A stretch of DNA of 64,000 bases from Bacillota bacterium (GCA_023410875.1 JAEYPH010000039.1:46386-110385); one strand, 5' to 3'. Counted from the stretch's first letter, positions 51,073 to 60,284 are shown. Notes: generated from the letters alone by a model not told the origin. Program-made: numbers and translations.

Positions 51073-51669
51073 ATGCCCAAACCCCTCTCGGAGATGACCC
51101 TGGAGGAGCTCTGGCAGCTCTTCCCGATCCTGCTGCGCGACCATAACCCGGCGTATTCACAATGGTACCGGGAGGAGGCCGACGCCCTGGAGCAAGCGCT
51201 GGGGTCCGACGCCGTCGCCCGCATGGAGCACATCGGCAGCACCGCCGTGGAAGGCCTGCTGGCCAAACCCACGGTGGACATCCTGCTGGAGCTGCGGCCC
51301 AGCTGCGACATCACTCGCCTGCGGGAAGCTTTGGCCGCAGCGGGCTGGGGGTGCATGAACAGCCAGACAAAGCCCCTCTTCCAACTGGACTACAACAAGG
51401 GTTACACGCCTGAGGGCTTTGCCGACCGGGTGTTTCACCTTCACATCCGGTACACGGGTGATTGGGACGAGCTATATTTCCGCGACTATCTGCGGCTGCA
51501 TCCGGAGGTCGCCCGGGAATACGCAGCCCTCAAGCGCGGGCTGCTGCAGACCTACGAGCACGACCGCGACGGATACACAGCCGCCAAGACGGCCTTCGTG
51601 CGTGAGCACACGGCGGCGGCGCGGGCACTGTTCGGGCCGCGCTATGCCGTAACGGATACAGCCGATTGA
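51073..51669 (+). CDS. GrpB family protein
   Basis: 198 residues, GAGG before the start, 12 bases after the acetyltransferase gene. GrpB proteins have a nucleotidyltransferase-like fold; the motif HIGSTAVEGLLAKPTVDILLEL is characteristic, as is VFHLHIRYTGDWDELYFRDYLRLHPEVAREYAALK. Biochemical role not established for the family. Confidence 0.92.
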   Translation: MPKPLSEMTLEELWQLFPILLRDHNPAYSQWYREEADALEQALGSDAVARMEHIGSTAVEGLLAKPTVDILLELRPSCDITRLREALAAAGWGCMNSQTKPLFQLDYNKGYTPEGFADRVFHLHIRYTGDWDELYFRDYLRLHPEVAREYAALKRGLLQTYEHDRDGYTAAKTAFVREHTAAARALFGPRYAVTDTAD

Positions 51670-51689
51670 CAGACTGCCTTGCAAGCATG

Positions 51690-51724
51690 AAAAAGGCCGA
51701 GGGTTCAGCTTCCCTCGGCCTTTT
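51690..51724. terminator. Bidirectional intrinsic terminator
   Basis: AAAAGGCCGAGGG (51691-51703) pairs with CCCTCGGCCTTTT (51712-51724), 13-bp stem between genes converging at 51669 and 51729. Confidence 0.92.
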
Positions 51725-51728
51725 GTGT

Positions 51729-53009
51729 TCAGCGGTGTTCGTTCACGCCATCGCCTTGCTGTGCGGGCCTGCGCCGGAAATGCACGGCCAGCAACACCAC
51801 GCACACGCCGTAGAGCGCCGCTGCCGCCAGGAAGGGCAGCGCAGCGGACTTCTCATACCACACGCCGCCCAAAAATCCGAAGATTGCGCTGGCCAGCAGC
51901 GTCATCATGTAGAGGATGCTGGTCATGTGGGAGCGGTTGTCGTTGTTCATGCTGCCATGGCCCAGGCCGTCGATGAAGGGCTGCGCCACTGCAGAACCCA
52001 CCGACGTGAGCACCACGCTGAGCAGCACCATGGCCAGCGCCATGGACCTGCCGGGGAACACCGGCACCAGAACCAGCGACCCGGCAACCAGCAGAACCAT
52101 GCCCACGGACAGCGGCAGCTTGGGCAGTATGTTGGTAATCCTGGGCTGCACGAACAGATAAACGGTCAGCATGATGACCGACGTGCCCATGGCGAAGTAA
52201 CCCACGGCGCTGTCGCCAAAGCCGAAGGCGTCGCTCAGCAGCAGCGCGAAGAACGGCGCGCGCACGGTGATGGCCATGTTGTAGACCGCCGTCAGTATGA
52301 ACATGAAGCGGGTGCCGGGGTTCCGCCACACCTCGCCCACCGTGAGCCACAGGCCGTGGAACTGCTTGAAAACCGGCTCCTTGCGGCTGAGCTCCATGCG
52401 CGCGCGGCCCACGGAGGTCTCCTTGACCAGCGCATTGCGGATGAAGAACATTGCCGTGAACAGCACGAAGGAGATGGCGAACAGCACGCGCAGCGTGGGG
52501 ACCACTTGATACTTGGCGACGAAGACCGCCGCCACCGGCGAAAAAAAGCCGCTGAGCAGCCCCGCCACGGTGATCCATGAGAAGATGGGCACCAGCAGAT
52601 CCTTCTCGGTGTCCTCCACCATCAGGCAAGTCCATGACACGAAGACGATGCGGTTGGCGGCCTGTATGATGGCAGCCACCAGGAACCACACGAAGCTTTG
52701 GGCGAACAGCCATATCAGTACCGCCACAGACCAGCTTAAAATGTCCATAACCAGCGTCGTGTACCTGCGCCCAAAGCGGTCGGTGATCGGCGAGGCGATC
52801 AGCGTAAAGAAGAACTGCCCGAGGATACTCACCGTGGTCAGCAGACCGATCTGCTTGGGCGAACAGCCCAGCTGCGCCATATACAGCGAAAAATACGGCG
52901 TGTACAGGTTGAAGGGGATGCCGAACATAGGCTCGGTTATCAGCATGCCAAAGGCGTTGCCGTTGGCGCGCAGCCTTCGAAAGAAAGTGCGGTTGGTCGA
53001 AACCGACAT
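51729..53009 (-). CDS. Major facilitator superfamily transporter
   Basis: Membrane transporter of 426 residues; ATG 53009 follows AAAGGAG and is preferred to the ATG at 53033. About twelve hydrophobic helices, with the loop 2-3 motif ITDRFGRRYTTLVMD (the MFS GxxxDRxGRR signature in variant form). Substrate unknown; may export drugs or sugars. Not linked by promoter to the division genes upstream of it. Confidence 0.92.
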   Translation of the reverse strand: MSVSTNRTFFRRLRANGNAFGMLITEPMFGIPFNLYTPYFSLYMAQLGCSPKQIGLLTTVSILGQFFFTLIASPITDRFGRRYTTLVMDILSWSVAVLIWLFAQSFVWFLVAAIIQAANRIVFVSWTCLMVEDTEKDLLVPIFSWITVAGLLSGFFSPVAAVFVAKYQVVPTLRVLFAISFVLFTAMFFIRNALVKETSVGRARMELSRKEPVFKQFHGLWLTVGEVWRNPGTRFMFILTAVYNMAITVRAPFFALLLSDAFGFGDSAVGYFAMGTSVIMLTVYLFVQPRITNILPKLPLSVGMVLLVAGSLVLVPVFPGRSMALAMVLLSVVLTSVGSAVAQPFIDGLGHGSMNNDNRSHMTSILYMMTLLASAIFGFLGGVWYEKSAALPFLAAAALYGVCVVLLAVHFRRRPAQQGDGVNEHR

Positions 53010-53119
53010 GGGTGCTCCTTTGCCGGCGTCCATAGGAAGATGGCCTGCCGGAGAAGCGGGCCATCCTTACTGTCGATCGCCTGGATCGTTGTTTTATCCA
53101 GCTGCCTGGCTGCAGTGTT

Positions 53120-53437
53120 CTATTTTCCGGACTCCACCACGGCGATGATCTGGGCGATGAAGTCGCCAATGAGGGGCAGATTGCGGCTGGCCAGCTGCTG
53201 CAGCAGATAGGCGACCAGCGCGCCCAGCAGCGAAAACCCCAGCGCCATGCCCACGCCCCGGGCCAGGCCGGCCACGAAGTTGCTCATGATCATGCGCCGC
53301 GGGCTGTAGAGATATCGGGCGTACTCACAGTATTCCGGGTCGGCGGCCACGGCGCGGGCGGCGCCGGGGCCTTGACCCCTCGCCGTGGCGCTGGAGCGCC
53401 GGAAGAACCTGCGAATTCTCTTACCGATCCGACTCAT
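53120..53437 (-). CDS. DUF5665-type small membrane protein
   Basis: 105 residues; basic N terminus MSRIGKRIRRFFRR and a hydrophobic C-terminal half, NFVAGLARGVGMALGFSLLGALVAYLLQQLA, the DUF5665 signature. Starts inside the end of divIVA (17-base overlap), so co-translated with it. Often found with division genes; role unknown. Confidence 0.83.
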   Translation of the reverse strand: MSRIGKRIRRFFRRSSATARGQGPGAARAVAADPEYCEYARYLYSPRRMIMSNFVAGLARGVGMALGFSLLGALVAYLLQQLASRNLPLIGDFIAQIIAVVESGK

Positions 53438-53996
53438 CGCTTTCCCGAGAAAGTTTCTCCTCGATGGAATCCAATTGCTCGCGCAGCGTGAACTCCCTCG
53501 TGCTGTCCATCGGCAGGGAGTCTGCCGCGCGGTCCACCGCCACATCCTGCGGATAGCTGACGTCCAACAGGCGCAGTTGGTCCTGCAGCGCCCGGCGGAT
53601 GGCGTCCTTGATGCGGGTGACATCCCCCTGTATGCTGGTCAGCTGAGAGCCTGCGGTCTGTGCGCGCCGCTCGGCCTCACCGATGATGCGCTTGCCCTCC
53701 AGCTCCGCGTCGGCGATCATGGCGGCCGCCTTCTCGCGGGCAGCCTTTACAACGTCGTCCGCCGCCTTCTGGGCTGTAATTAGCGTGTCCCGAAGCGTGG
53801 TTTCCATGTCACCCACGTTCTTTTCCTTTTCGCCGAGCTTGGCCGCCTTCTCCTCGAGGGCGCGGTTGGCCCGTTGCAGCTTTTCCACCTCGTCGGCCAC
53901 TTCATCAAGGAACTCATCCACGTCGTCGATGCTGTAGCCGCGGAAGGCCACATGCCGGAATTCCTTTTCCTCTATCGTCTTGGGTCCGAATGCCAT
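53421..53996 (-). CDS. divIVA: Division-site/polar scaffold protein DivIVA
   Basis: 191 residues. The N-terminal membrane-binding motif FRGYSIDDVDEFLDEVADEVEKLQRAN is canonical; the remainder is a long coiled coil with an Ala-rich central helix (DDVVKAAREKAAAMIADAELEGKRI). Locates to curved membrane at poles and septum. Part of the hlyD-sepF-yggT-ylmH-divIVA run, the usual order in Clostridia. Confidence 0.95.
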   Translation of the reverse strand: MAFGPKTIEEKEFRHVAFRGYSIDDVDEFLDEVADEVEKLQRANRALEEKAAKLGEKEKNVGDMETTLRDTLITAQKAADDVVKAAREKAAAMIADAELEGKRIIGEAERRAQTAGSQLTSIQGDVTRIKDAIRRALQDQLRLLDVSYPQDVAVDRAADSLPMDSTREFTLREQLDSIEEKLSRESDESDR

Positions 53997-54049
53997 GGTC
54001 TCTCCCCCTTATATGTTCGCCTCGGCGCTGTGGCCTCGGCATGGTTTCG

Positions 54050-54799
54050 TTATGAAAAGCGCTCGATCCACAGCACCAGGCGGCCGCTGCGGGTCGTGCT
54101 GCCGTCGGCCTGGGCCAGCCGGGCGCGGCCGCTGCCCCGTAAAGACAGCATGGCCCCTGGTTCCACGGCGCGGTCCGGCCGCGTTTCCTGGGCGTAGTTG
54201 AGCTTGACATACCCCGCCCGCACGGCCTGCGCCGCCTGCTCGCGGCCCAGATCATAGGCCGCGGCCACCACGGCGTCCAGCCGCAGCGAGGCCACGCTGG
54301 CGCGAAAGCGCCGGGCATCCTGCTCGGGCAGCTGCTCCAGCGCGTCCGGAGCCGGCGCGATGCGCAGGGCGGCGCTGCCCGCCTTGTCCAGGTTGGCCTG
54401 CACGAAAGGGGCCAGCGTGTCCAATATGAAGAACACCGCTTGGCCCTCGCCCACGCGGATATCGCCCAGGGCGTCGCGACCGACGCCCAGAGCACTCAAC
54501 GCGCCCAAAAAATCCCGATGAGCGGGTTGGGCGTACCTTGCGTTCCACACCGCCTGCAGCGCCGTCACCGGCCAGTCGGACGGGTCCGCATCGCTGCCGC
54601 AGAAGGCGCAAACCCGGCGCTCCAGAGGCGCGCCACCGCCATAGAACACCGCGCGGCACCCGGCAGAGCCCGCCGCGGCCAAGGCCAGGGCCTGCTCCCG
54701 GGGGTCCAGAAACTTGGTGAACGCATGAACGCGTTCCTGGGCGGCGCGCGCCGCCAGCTCCCGCAAGCGCTCCCCCACGCCGTCGGCCGCGCGTTCCAT
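54050..54799 (-). CDS. ylmH: YlmH-like S4-domain RNA-binding protein
   Basis: 249 residues; start overlaps the yggT stop (TGATG). C-terminal S4 RNA-binding domain (SLRLDAVVAAAYDLGREQAAQAVRAGYVKLN), N-terminal domain with AVFYGGGAPLERRVCAFCG. Homologues are division-linked and implicated in rescuing peptidyl-tRNA from split ribosomes. Gene order supports the name. Confidence 0.93.
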   Translation of the reverse strand: MERAADGVGERLRELAARAAQERVHAFTKFLDPREQALALAAAGSAGCRAVFYGGGAPLERRVCAFCGSDADPSDWPVTALQAVWNARYAQPAHRDFLGALSALGVGRDALGDIRVGEGQAVFFILDTLAPFVQANLDKAGSAALRIAPAPDALEQLPEQDARRFRASVASLRLDAVVAAAYDLGREQAAQAVRAGYVKLNYAQETRPDRAVEPGAMLSLRGSGRARLAQADGSTTRSGRLVLWIERFS

Positions 54800-55101
54800 C
54801 AGGAGTATATCGCCCCGATTGCCATGATAACCAGCTGCCGCACGCCCTGCACCAAGAACATCGCCAGCATCGGCGATAAATCCAGCCGCATGCGCAGGCG
54901 CCAAGTGGCCGGCAGGATGCGGTTGAGGATGGCCCGGCACGGCGCCACCACCGGTTCGGTGATGAAGTGCAGGATGCGCACGATGGGGTTGTCGTAGCGC
55001 AAAAAGCCAAAGCTTAAAATGGCATCAGCCAATATGGCATAGGTGTAGATCTCCAGCAGCCAGACCAGCGCCACGAGCAAAAACACGCCCAAGCTTGTCA
55101 T
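54799..55101 (-). CDS. yggT: YggT family membrane protein
   Basis: 100 residues with two hydrophobic helices (about 4-25 and 73-95) joined by the conserved loop FLRYDNPIVRILHFITEPVVAPCRAIL, the YggT signature. Starts 7 bases after sepF; the end overlaps ylmH by one base. Confidence 0.93.
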   Translation of the reverse strand: MTSLGVFLLVALVWLLEIYTYAILADAILSFGFLRYDNPIVRILHFITEPVVAPCRAILNRILPATWRLRMRLDLSPMLAMFLVQGVRQLVIMAIGAIYS

Positions 55102-55108
55102 CGCCGCC

Positions 55109-55678
55109 TCACTCCGGGCGGCGGGGCAGGCTGAAATAGCTGCTGCGGCCGCTGCGAAGGTCGCTGGTGATGTTGCCCAGCACGTTGCCGGAGATGTCCA
55201 CATGCGGCGGCGCCAGCACGAAGATCCCTCGGGAAATCTTGCGTATGCTGCCATCCACGCCATAAACCGCGCCGCTCAGGAAGTCCAGCACCCGCTGGGC
55301 GATCTCCACGTTCAGGTCTTCCAGATTGGCGATGACCGGACGGCCGCTCTTCAGGTCGTCGATGATCCTCTGGGTGTCGTCATAGCTCTGGGGCTGATAG
55401 ACGACCATTCGCATGCTGCCGCCAGCGGCAGCGGGGCTGGAGGGGCTCATGGGCACCACCCTGCCTTCCTCGGTCCTTCTGTTGGGCACGCTTGGAGCGG
55501 CGGCAGGCTCCTCCATGCGGCGGCGCACCGGCGCGCGGCCGGCGGCGCTGTTGCTCTTATAGGGGTTGGCGCCATAGGGCGAAGATGGAGTCTCCTCCTG
55601 CTCCCGCGGCACTTCTTCCTCGTTCTGACGCTCCTCAAAGCCCAACAGCGTCAGAAATTTGCTCATCATATTGGCCAT
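55109..55678 (-). CDS. sepF: Cell division protein SepF
   Basis: 189 residues: an N-terminal amphipathic membrane-targeting helix (MANMMSKFLTLLGF), a charged disordered linker to about 95, and the C-terminal SepF domain (VVYQPQSYDDTQRIIDDLKSGRPVIANLEDLNVEIAQRVLDFLSGAVYGVDGSIRKISRGIFVLAP). Tethers FtsZ to the membrane. Confidence 0.96.
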   Translation of the reverse strand: MANMMSKFLTLLGFEERQNEEEVPREQEETPSSPYGANPYKSNSAAGRAPVRRRMEEPAAAPSVPNRRTEEGRVVPMSPSSPAAAGGSMRMVVYQPQSYDDTQRIIDDLKSGRPVIANLEDLNVEIAQRVLDFLSGAVYGVDGSIRKISRGIFVLAPPHVDISGNVLGNITSDLRSGRSSYFSLPRRPE

Positions 55679-55771
55679 GTTTCTCCTGCCTCAAGCCCGG
55701 AACACCGGGCGTTCTCCTGCGTACCCTATCGGTTTATTGTAGCGTGAAACGGTAAAAAAGTCCATAAAATA

Positions 55772-56992
55772 CTATGGCTTGACCAGCTCCATGCCCACGG
55801 CCAGCGCGCCGGTGTCGGCCCCGGCCTCGGCGATCACGGCGCTCTTGGCGTTCTTGGCCAGCACAGAAATTTCCACGGTTTTTACGCCACCCTGGGGCTG
55901 GCGATAACTCAGAAACATCTTGCCGCCATCCTCCTTGAGCATGTTGACCGGTACGAGGAAGCCGGATATATCCCGCCCGATGCGGCCATTGATCAACCGA
56001 AGGCTGAGCATCTCCTGCACGCCGGCAGTCATCTCCAGCACGACCAGGGCGTTGCGGCCCTGGTTGACGACCTTGACGGCTTTGGCCTGCACCGGCTCTT
56101 TGAGCCCGTCAAAGGTGACCTCCTGGGTGTTGCCCTCGCTGAGTGGGTTCTCCCGCGAGCCCAGCACCGCCAGCGCGTACCAATGGGAGGGGTTGACGAT
56201 GCGGCACACCGGCTGCTGGGCCTCCACGACCTCGCCGCCGGTCTTGGCAGTGCGCTTGCTCAGGATATCCCCGGAGAGATCCCGCACCTGTTCCGGCGTC
56301 ATCGTCTCCAGCGCAGCCACGGTCAAATAACTCTCAAAGCCGTCCAGATAGAAGCTGACCAGGCCCTCGGCCGGCGCGGCCACCTGCTGGCGGGTCTCGT
56401 CGATCTTGGCCTGCAGATTGCTCTCCATCGTGTATTGTTTGTTCAGGTGCTCGTCGGCTTTCACGAATTCCAACATATACAGACGCCGCTGTTCCATAAG
56501 ATCCTTGAGCTCTTTTTCGTAAACCAACAGGCTCTGGGTCTTGCCTTGGGCGGTATGGGCGCTGATCTCATCCATCTTGGTGTTGATCTTGCTATTGATG
56601 GCCTCCAGGTCCTTGTCCTGGATGTTCTTGATGATGTTGTTTTCCTGGTAATCCTTGATGTAGGCCCGCAGCTCGATCAGTTTTTCCAAATCCTTTTCGG
56701 AATAGCCCGACGTATAGAGCATGGCGATGGGCTGGTCGCGCTGCACGGCTTCGCCCTCGGCAGCGATGCAGCTGAGCTTGGCATTGGCCTTGGCCTGTAC
56801 GAGGGTTTCATCGCGCAGCACAATGGCGCTGATGGCCTGGTCGTTGGCCAGCCTGCCCCACTGTATGCGCGGCGGGCGCATCGCCGCGGCCAGCGACACA
56901 ACGCCCCACACCAACAGCGCCGCCAGCAGCGCCAATATCAAAAAAAAGCGGGGTTTGATCTTGTATTGTTTGCCATAGTTGGCCTGGGACAT
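55772..56992 (-). CDS. HlyD/RND-adaptor-like membrane protein of the division cluster
   Basis: 406 residues with one N-terminal transmembrane helix (about 14-36), a barrel-sandwich hybrid (ILRDETLVQAKANAKLSCIAAEGEAV...), a coiled-coil hairpin (about 95-205), and C-terminal beta domains. Proteins of this shape commonly open the sepF-ylm cluster in Clostridia. Partner unknown. A good promoter lies at 57022-57050. Confidence 0.87.
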   Translation of the reverse strand: MSQANYGKQYKIKPRFFLILALLAALLVWGVVSLAAAMRPPRIQWGRLANDQAISAIVLRDETLVQAKANAKLSCIAAEGEAVQRDQPIAMLYTSGYSEKDLEKLIELRAYIKDYQENNIIKNIQDKDLEAINSKINTKMDEISAHTAQGKTQSLLVYEKELKDLMEQRRLYMLEFVKADEHLNKQYTMESNLQAKIDETRQQVAAPAEGLVSFYLDGFESYLTVAALETMTPEQVRDLSGDILSKRTAKTGGEVVEAQQPVCRIVNPSHWYALAVLGSRENPLSEGNTQEVTFDGLKEPVQAKAVKVVNQGRNALVVLEMTAGVQEMLSLRLINGRIGRDISGFLVPVNMLKEDGGKMFLSYRQPQGGVKTVEISVLAKNAKSAVIAEAGADTGALAVGMELVKP

Positions 56993-57021
56993 CCGGCTCT
57001 CCTGTTTTCTGTGGATATTTG

Positions 57022-57050
57022 ATTATATCACAGTTCAATGTGACATTCAA
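57022..57050 (-). promoter_or_regulatory. Promoter of the division-gene run with a TCACA-TGTGA dyad in the spacer
   Basis: On the minus strand TTGAAT (57050-57045) and TATAAT (57027-57022), 17-base spacer. The spacer contains TCACATTGAACTGTGA, a 5-bp dyad with a 6-base gap that could be an operator. Confidence 0.75.
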
Positions 57051-57100
57051 AATTCGTCGAGGATGCGGCCCGTGGGAAAGACCATTTCTGCAAACGAAAT

Positions 57101-57129
57101 AAAAAAACCTTCCCCAAAAACGGGGAAGG
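57101..57129 (-). terminator. Intrinsic terminator of the sigma-factor module
   Basis: On the minus strand CCTTCCCC (57129-57122) pairs with GGGGAAGG (57115-57108), then T7 (57107-57101). Confidence 0.9.
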
Positions 57130-57157
57130 CAAAACAAGTCAGCTTCTGCGGTTTTGT

Positions 57158-57538
57158 TCAATGAACAGACAGGCGCGCGGTGACGCAGTTGCCGCTTTCA
57201 TTGAGCTCCAGAGACGAGCACAGGCCCTTCACGATGGCCAGACCCCGGCCGCTCTCGGCCGTGGCGTCGGGCACCAGGCCGATGGCGGTGTGGTCGGCAA
57301 TGCCGCGACCACCATCCTCCACGCAGATCTCCAGCGCGTCGCTGCGCACGCCAACCTCCACGCGCACAGCCTTGTTCGCACAGCCGCCGTGCTTGAAGCT
57401 GTTGGTGATGAGCTCGCTCAAGATCAGGCGGAGGTAATAGCTGTTCTCTTCAGACATCGGAATCTTCATTTCCGCGTACTGCACAAGGCCCTTTATCACT
57501 TCGCCCATCTGAGCGATGGAGGCGATCTGACAACGCAT
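57158..57538 (-). CDS. RsbW/SpoIIAB-type ATP-binding regulatory protein
   Basis: 126 residues with a complete GHKL nucleotide site: N box LILSELITNSFKHG, G1 EDGGRGI and G2 ESGRGLAIV. Such proteins are anti-sigma factors with Ser/Thr kinase activity on STAS partners. It follows the sigma gene by 79 bases, at the end of the module. Together with the degenerate ATPase at 58348 this makes two such proteins around one sigma factor. Confidence 0.88.
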   Translation of the reverse strand: MRCQIASIAQMGEVIKGLVQYAEMKIPMSEENSYYLRLILSELITNSFKHGGCANKAVRVEVGVRSDALEICVEDGGRGIADHTAIGLVPDATAESGRGLAIVKGLCSSLELNESGNCVTARLSVH

Positions 57539-57616
57539 GTGGGTGGTCCTCCCGGTTGATCTCTACAAAGAACATACCCGACCGGATGGTACTCTAAACA
57601 AGAGAGTAAAAACGCG

Positions 57617-58351
57617 TTAAAAGTGTTTGCTGCGCAGGGAGTCGATGATTTTGCGCTCTATGCGGGAGATTGTCATCTGCGTAACGCCCATTTCCCGGGC
57701 CAGCTCCGCCTGGGTTTTGCCGTGGATATAGCGATCCACCAGCACCTTGCGATCCTCATCGCACAGGCTGCGCAGCATGGCATGCACGGTCTCGCGGCTG
57801 ATGACGGCCTCATAACCGCTGTCCTCCATGCCGAAGAGCGACTCCATCTGCTCGCCATCCTGGTTGTCGGTACCGTCTATGCTCATGAACTGCAGGGAGC
57901 TGGCGGCTTCCAGCGCTTCCAGCGCTTTGTCCACCGGCACGCTTACGGCATCGGCCAGCTCCTGCGTGGTGGGGTAGCGCCCCAGCTTTATGACCAGCTC
58001 GCCCTCGGCGCGTCGCAACTTGCCGGCCAGCTCGCTGCTGGTTCGCGGCATGCGCATCGTGGCCGAAAAGTCGCGGATGTAATGCTTGATATCGCCGATG
58101 ACGGTGGGCAGCGCGAAGGCGCCAAAGCGCACACCCTTGCCCACGTCGAAGCGGTCGATGGCGCGCAGTAGCGACATCATGGCCACCTGATAGAGGTCCT
58201 CGTATTCCACGCCCTGGCGCACGAACTTGCCCGCGGCCTTGGCAGCCAGCGGCGCGAACTTCTGCACAATCTCACCGCGGATGGACGGGTCCCCGGTAGA
58301 GCGGTATTGGGCGAACAGCGCTTCGCTGAGGTCTTCTCTGAGCTCGCTCAC
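57617..58351 (-). CDS. RNA polymerase sigma factor, SigB/SigF/SigG family
   Basis: 244 residues. GTG at 58351 overlaps the stop of the previous gene and has GGAGGA upstream, so it is preferred to an ATG 36 bases earlier. Region 2 (YQVAMMSLLRAIDRFDVGKGVRFGAFA, promoter -10 recognition), region 3 (about 100-150) and region 4 HTH (KTQAELAREMGVTQMTISRIERKII) are all present. With the STAS and ATPase genes it forms a partner-switching stress or sporulation module; the absence of other sporulation genes here favours a SigB-like role. Confidence 0.92.
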   Translation of the reverse strand: MSELREDLSEALFAQYRSTGDPSIRGEIVQKFAPLAAKAAGKFVRQGVEYEDLYQVAMMSLLRAIDRFDVGKGVRFGAFALPTVIGDIKHYIRDFSATMRMPRTSSELAGKLRRAEGELVIKLGRYPTTQELADAVSVPVDKALEALEAASSLQFMSIDGTDNQDGEQMESLFGMEDSGYEAVISRETVHAMLRSLCDEDRKVLVDRYIHGKTQAELAREMGVTQMTISRIERKIIDSLRSKHF

Positions 58352-58716
58352 CGGGGGCTTCCTCCGCCGAAACGGAACGTCACGCACCCCGGCGCCAGTT
58401 CCAGCCCATCGGTGAGCGCCTGCAGCAGCGCCAGGCTGAAATCGTAATCGATGTCCTCGGTGCTGTGCTGCATGCCGCTGCCCAGGCCCTGCACGGCCAC
58501 CTGCAGCGTTTCGCCGGCTGTGAAGCTGACCTCCAGGCTTTCAAAGCCCTCCCGATCGTTGATGAGCAGCAGACAGGCCTCGGCAGCGGCGGCCTTGGCG
58601 TCCTCCATGGCTTCGATGCCCATGCCCATGCGGCTGCACACGCCGGACGTCGCAAGGCGCACGACCAACAGATGCTCGGCCTTGGCCGGTATGATGACCT
58701 TAACCACGTCCTGCAT
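58348..58716 (-). CDS. Degenerate ATP-binding anti-sigma-like protein
   Basis: 122 residues located between STAS and sigma genes where an anti-sigma kinase (RsbW/SpoIIAB) is normally found. The helix corresponding to the N box reads AEDAKAAAAEACLLLINDR-like with the Asn missing, and no G boxes are visible, so ATP binding is doubtful. The family assignment rests on position and fold pattern. It may be a kinase-dead anti-sigma factor. Overlaps the next gene by 4 bases. Confidence 0.75.
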   Translation of the reverse strand: MQDVVKVIIPAKAEHLLVVRLATSGVCSRMGMGIEAMEDAKAAAAEACLLLINDREGFESLEVSFTAGETLQVAVQGLGSGMQHSTEDIDYDFSLALLQALTDGLELAPGCVTFRFGGGSPR

Positions 58717-58718
58717 CG

Positions 58719-59021
58719 TCAGTCCTCCAGCTCAAAGGCGCCGTCCAGCCCGGTCAAGTGGAAGATGCGGCGGATATGGGGCTTCAGACCCTTAATGACG
58801 ATCTTGCCGCCATACTCCCGCACGCGGTTGAGAGCGCCCACCAGCACGCCCAGGCCGGTGCTGTCGATGTAGCCCATGCCCGTGGCGTCCAAGTGGACAT
58901 CGGCCTGGGTCTGGGCGATACAGGCCAGAATCTCCTCCTTGAGCGCGGGCACGGTATAAAGATCCATGTCGCTGCCCACCTGAATCTCCCAGCGCTTTCG
59001 TTCTGTGGCGTAAACACCCAT
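58719..59021 (-). CDS. STAS-domain anti-sigma factor antagonist (RsbV/SpoIIAA-like)
   Basis: 100 residues; the phosphorylatable Ser lies in YIDSTGLGVLVGAL, matching RsbV DSTGLG. First gene of the sigma module (2-base gap to the next). When dephosphorylated such proteins release the sigma factor from its anti-sigma. Confidence 0.93.
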   Translation of the reverse strand: MGVYATERKRWEIQVGSDMDLYTVPALKEEILACIAQTQADVHLDATGMGYIDSTGLGVLVGALNRVREYGGKIVIKGLKPHIRRIFHLTGLDGAFELED

Positions 59022-59062
59022 GGTATGCCTCCCCTGGCCATACTTTTGTATGTGTATGATGC

Positions 59063-60241
59063 CTATTTCTTAACGCCCTTGGCCCCGCCCCGCTGAACCT
59101 TGCCCAGTAGGGACGAATCAAAGGCGTAGGTGTTGGCGTTCTTCTCGCGGTGGGCGGCCAGCGCCTGGTCCACGATGGCGTCTATGAGCCGGGCGTAGGG
59201 CACGCCCTTGGGCTCCCACAAATAGAAGGCGAAGGAGCCGGGCACCGTGTTGATCTCGTTGATATAAAGCTCGCCGGACGCCTTGTCGATCATGTAGTCC
59301 ACGCGCACGACGCCTTTGCAGTCCAGCAGGCGGAAGGCCTGCACCGTGAGCGCCTGGATGCGCGCGGTCATCTCGTCGGAAATAGGCGCGGGAATCAGCC
59401 GCTGCATGCTCTCCATGCCCTTGCCGCCGCCTTCCCGCAAATATTTCTCGTCGAAGGTCAGGAATTCCTTCCAGCTGACCGGCTGTTCGCACAGCGACGC
59501 CTGCACATCGCCTTCAAAGCCCATGGCTGAACAGTTGATTTCCTGAAGATCGGTCACAGCCCGCTCCACGACGGCGCGGCGGTCGTAGTGGAAGGCCACG
59601 TCCAGCGCGAAGGCCAGCCTTTCGCGGTCGTTGGCGCGGTTGATGCCGATGGAGCTGCCCAGATTGCTGGGCTTGACGTAGACGGGATAGCCCAGCGACT
59701 CGGCCTCGGTGAGCGCGGCATCGCGGTCCCGCTGGAAGGCGCTGCGCTCCACGGCCACATAGGGCACGATGGGCAGCCCCGCGCCGCGAAAGGCCGTCTT
59801 CATGGCGATCTTATCCATACCCAGGGCGCTGCCCAGAACGGCAGGGCTGGTGTAGGGCACGTTCATCAGCTCCAGCAGGCCCTGCAGCGTGCCATCCTCG
59901 CCGTTCATGCCGTGGATGGAGGGCACGGCCACGTCGAACTGCGTAAGCGGCTGCCGCCCCTTGTTCAGCAGGCCCTTGACCTCCACTGGATAGACGCCGC
60001 GGCTGCCGTGGCTGGGCTGCAGATAGACTTCCATGACCTGCGACGGATCGAACTTCTCATAAAAGCCGATGTCCCGGAGGCGCTCCCCGGTGTACCACCT
60101 GCCGTCGCGGCTGATGTACAGCGGTATGGTCTCGTATTTTCCGCGGTCGGCGTTGTCCATGAACTGCAGCGCCGTCACGATGCTCACGTCGTGCTCCACC
60201 GTTCTTCCGCCGTATATGACCGCCAAATTGATCTTCGCCAT
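59063..60241 (-). CDS. ddl: D-alanine--D-alanine ligase
   Basis: Joins two D-Ala for peptidoglycan. 392 residues with VIYGGRTVEHDVSIVTALQFMDN, the central ATP-grasp loop with SLGYPVYVKPSNLGSSIGI, and ELYINEINTVPGS..YLWEPKGV at the C terminus (metal ligands). Follows murF by 43 bases. Slightly longer than average because of a C-terminal tail. Confidence 0.95.
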   Translation of the reverse strand: MAKINLAVIYGGRTVEHDVSIVTALQFMDNADRGKYETIPLYISRDGRWYTGERLRDIGFYEKFDPSQVMEVYLQPSHGSRGVYPVEVKGLLNKGRQPLTQFDVAVPSIHGMNGEDGTLQGLLELMNVPYTSPAVLGSALGMDKIAMKTAFRGAGLPIVPYVAVERSAFQRDRDAALTEAESLGYPVYVKPSNLGSSIGINRANDRERLAFALDVAFHYDRRAVVERAVTDLQEINCSAMGFEGDVQASLCEQPVSWKEFLTFDEKYLREGGGKGMESMQRLIPAPISDEMTARIQALTVQAFRLLDCKGVVRVDYMIDKASGELYINEINTVPGSFAFYLWEPKGVPYARLIDAIVDQALAAHREKNANTYAFDSSLLGKVQRGGAKGVKK

Positions 60242-60284
60242 GAAATCCCTCCGTGTTCTGTTTGCTTTACCTTATGCCCGGAGC

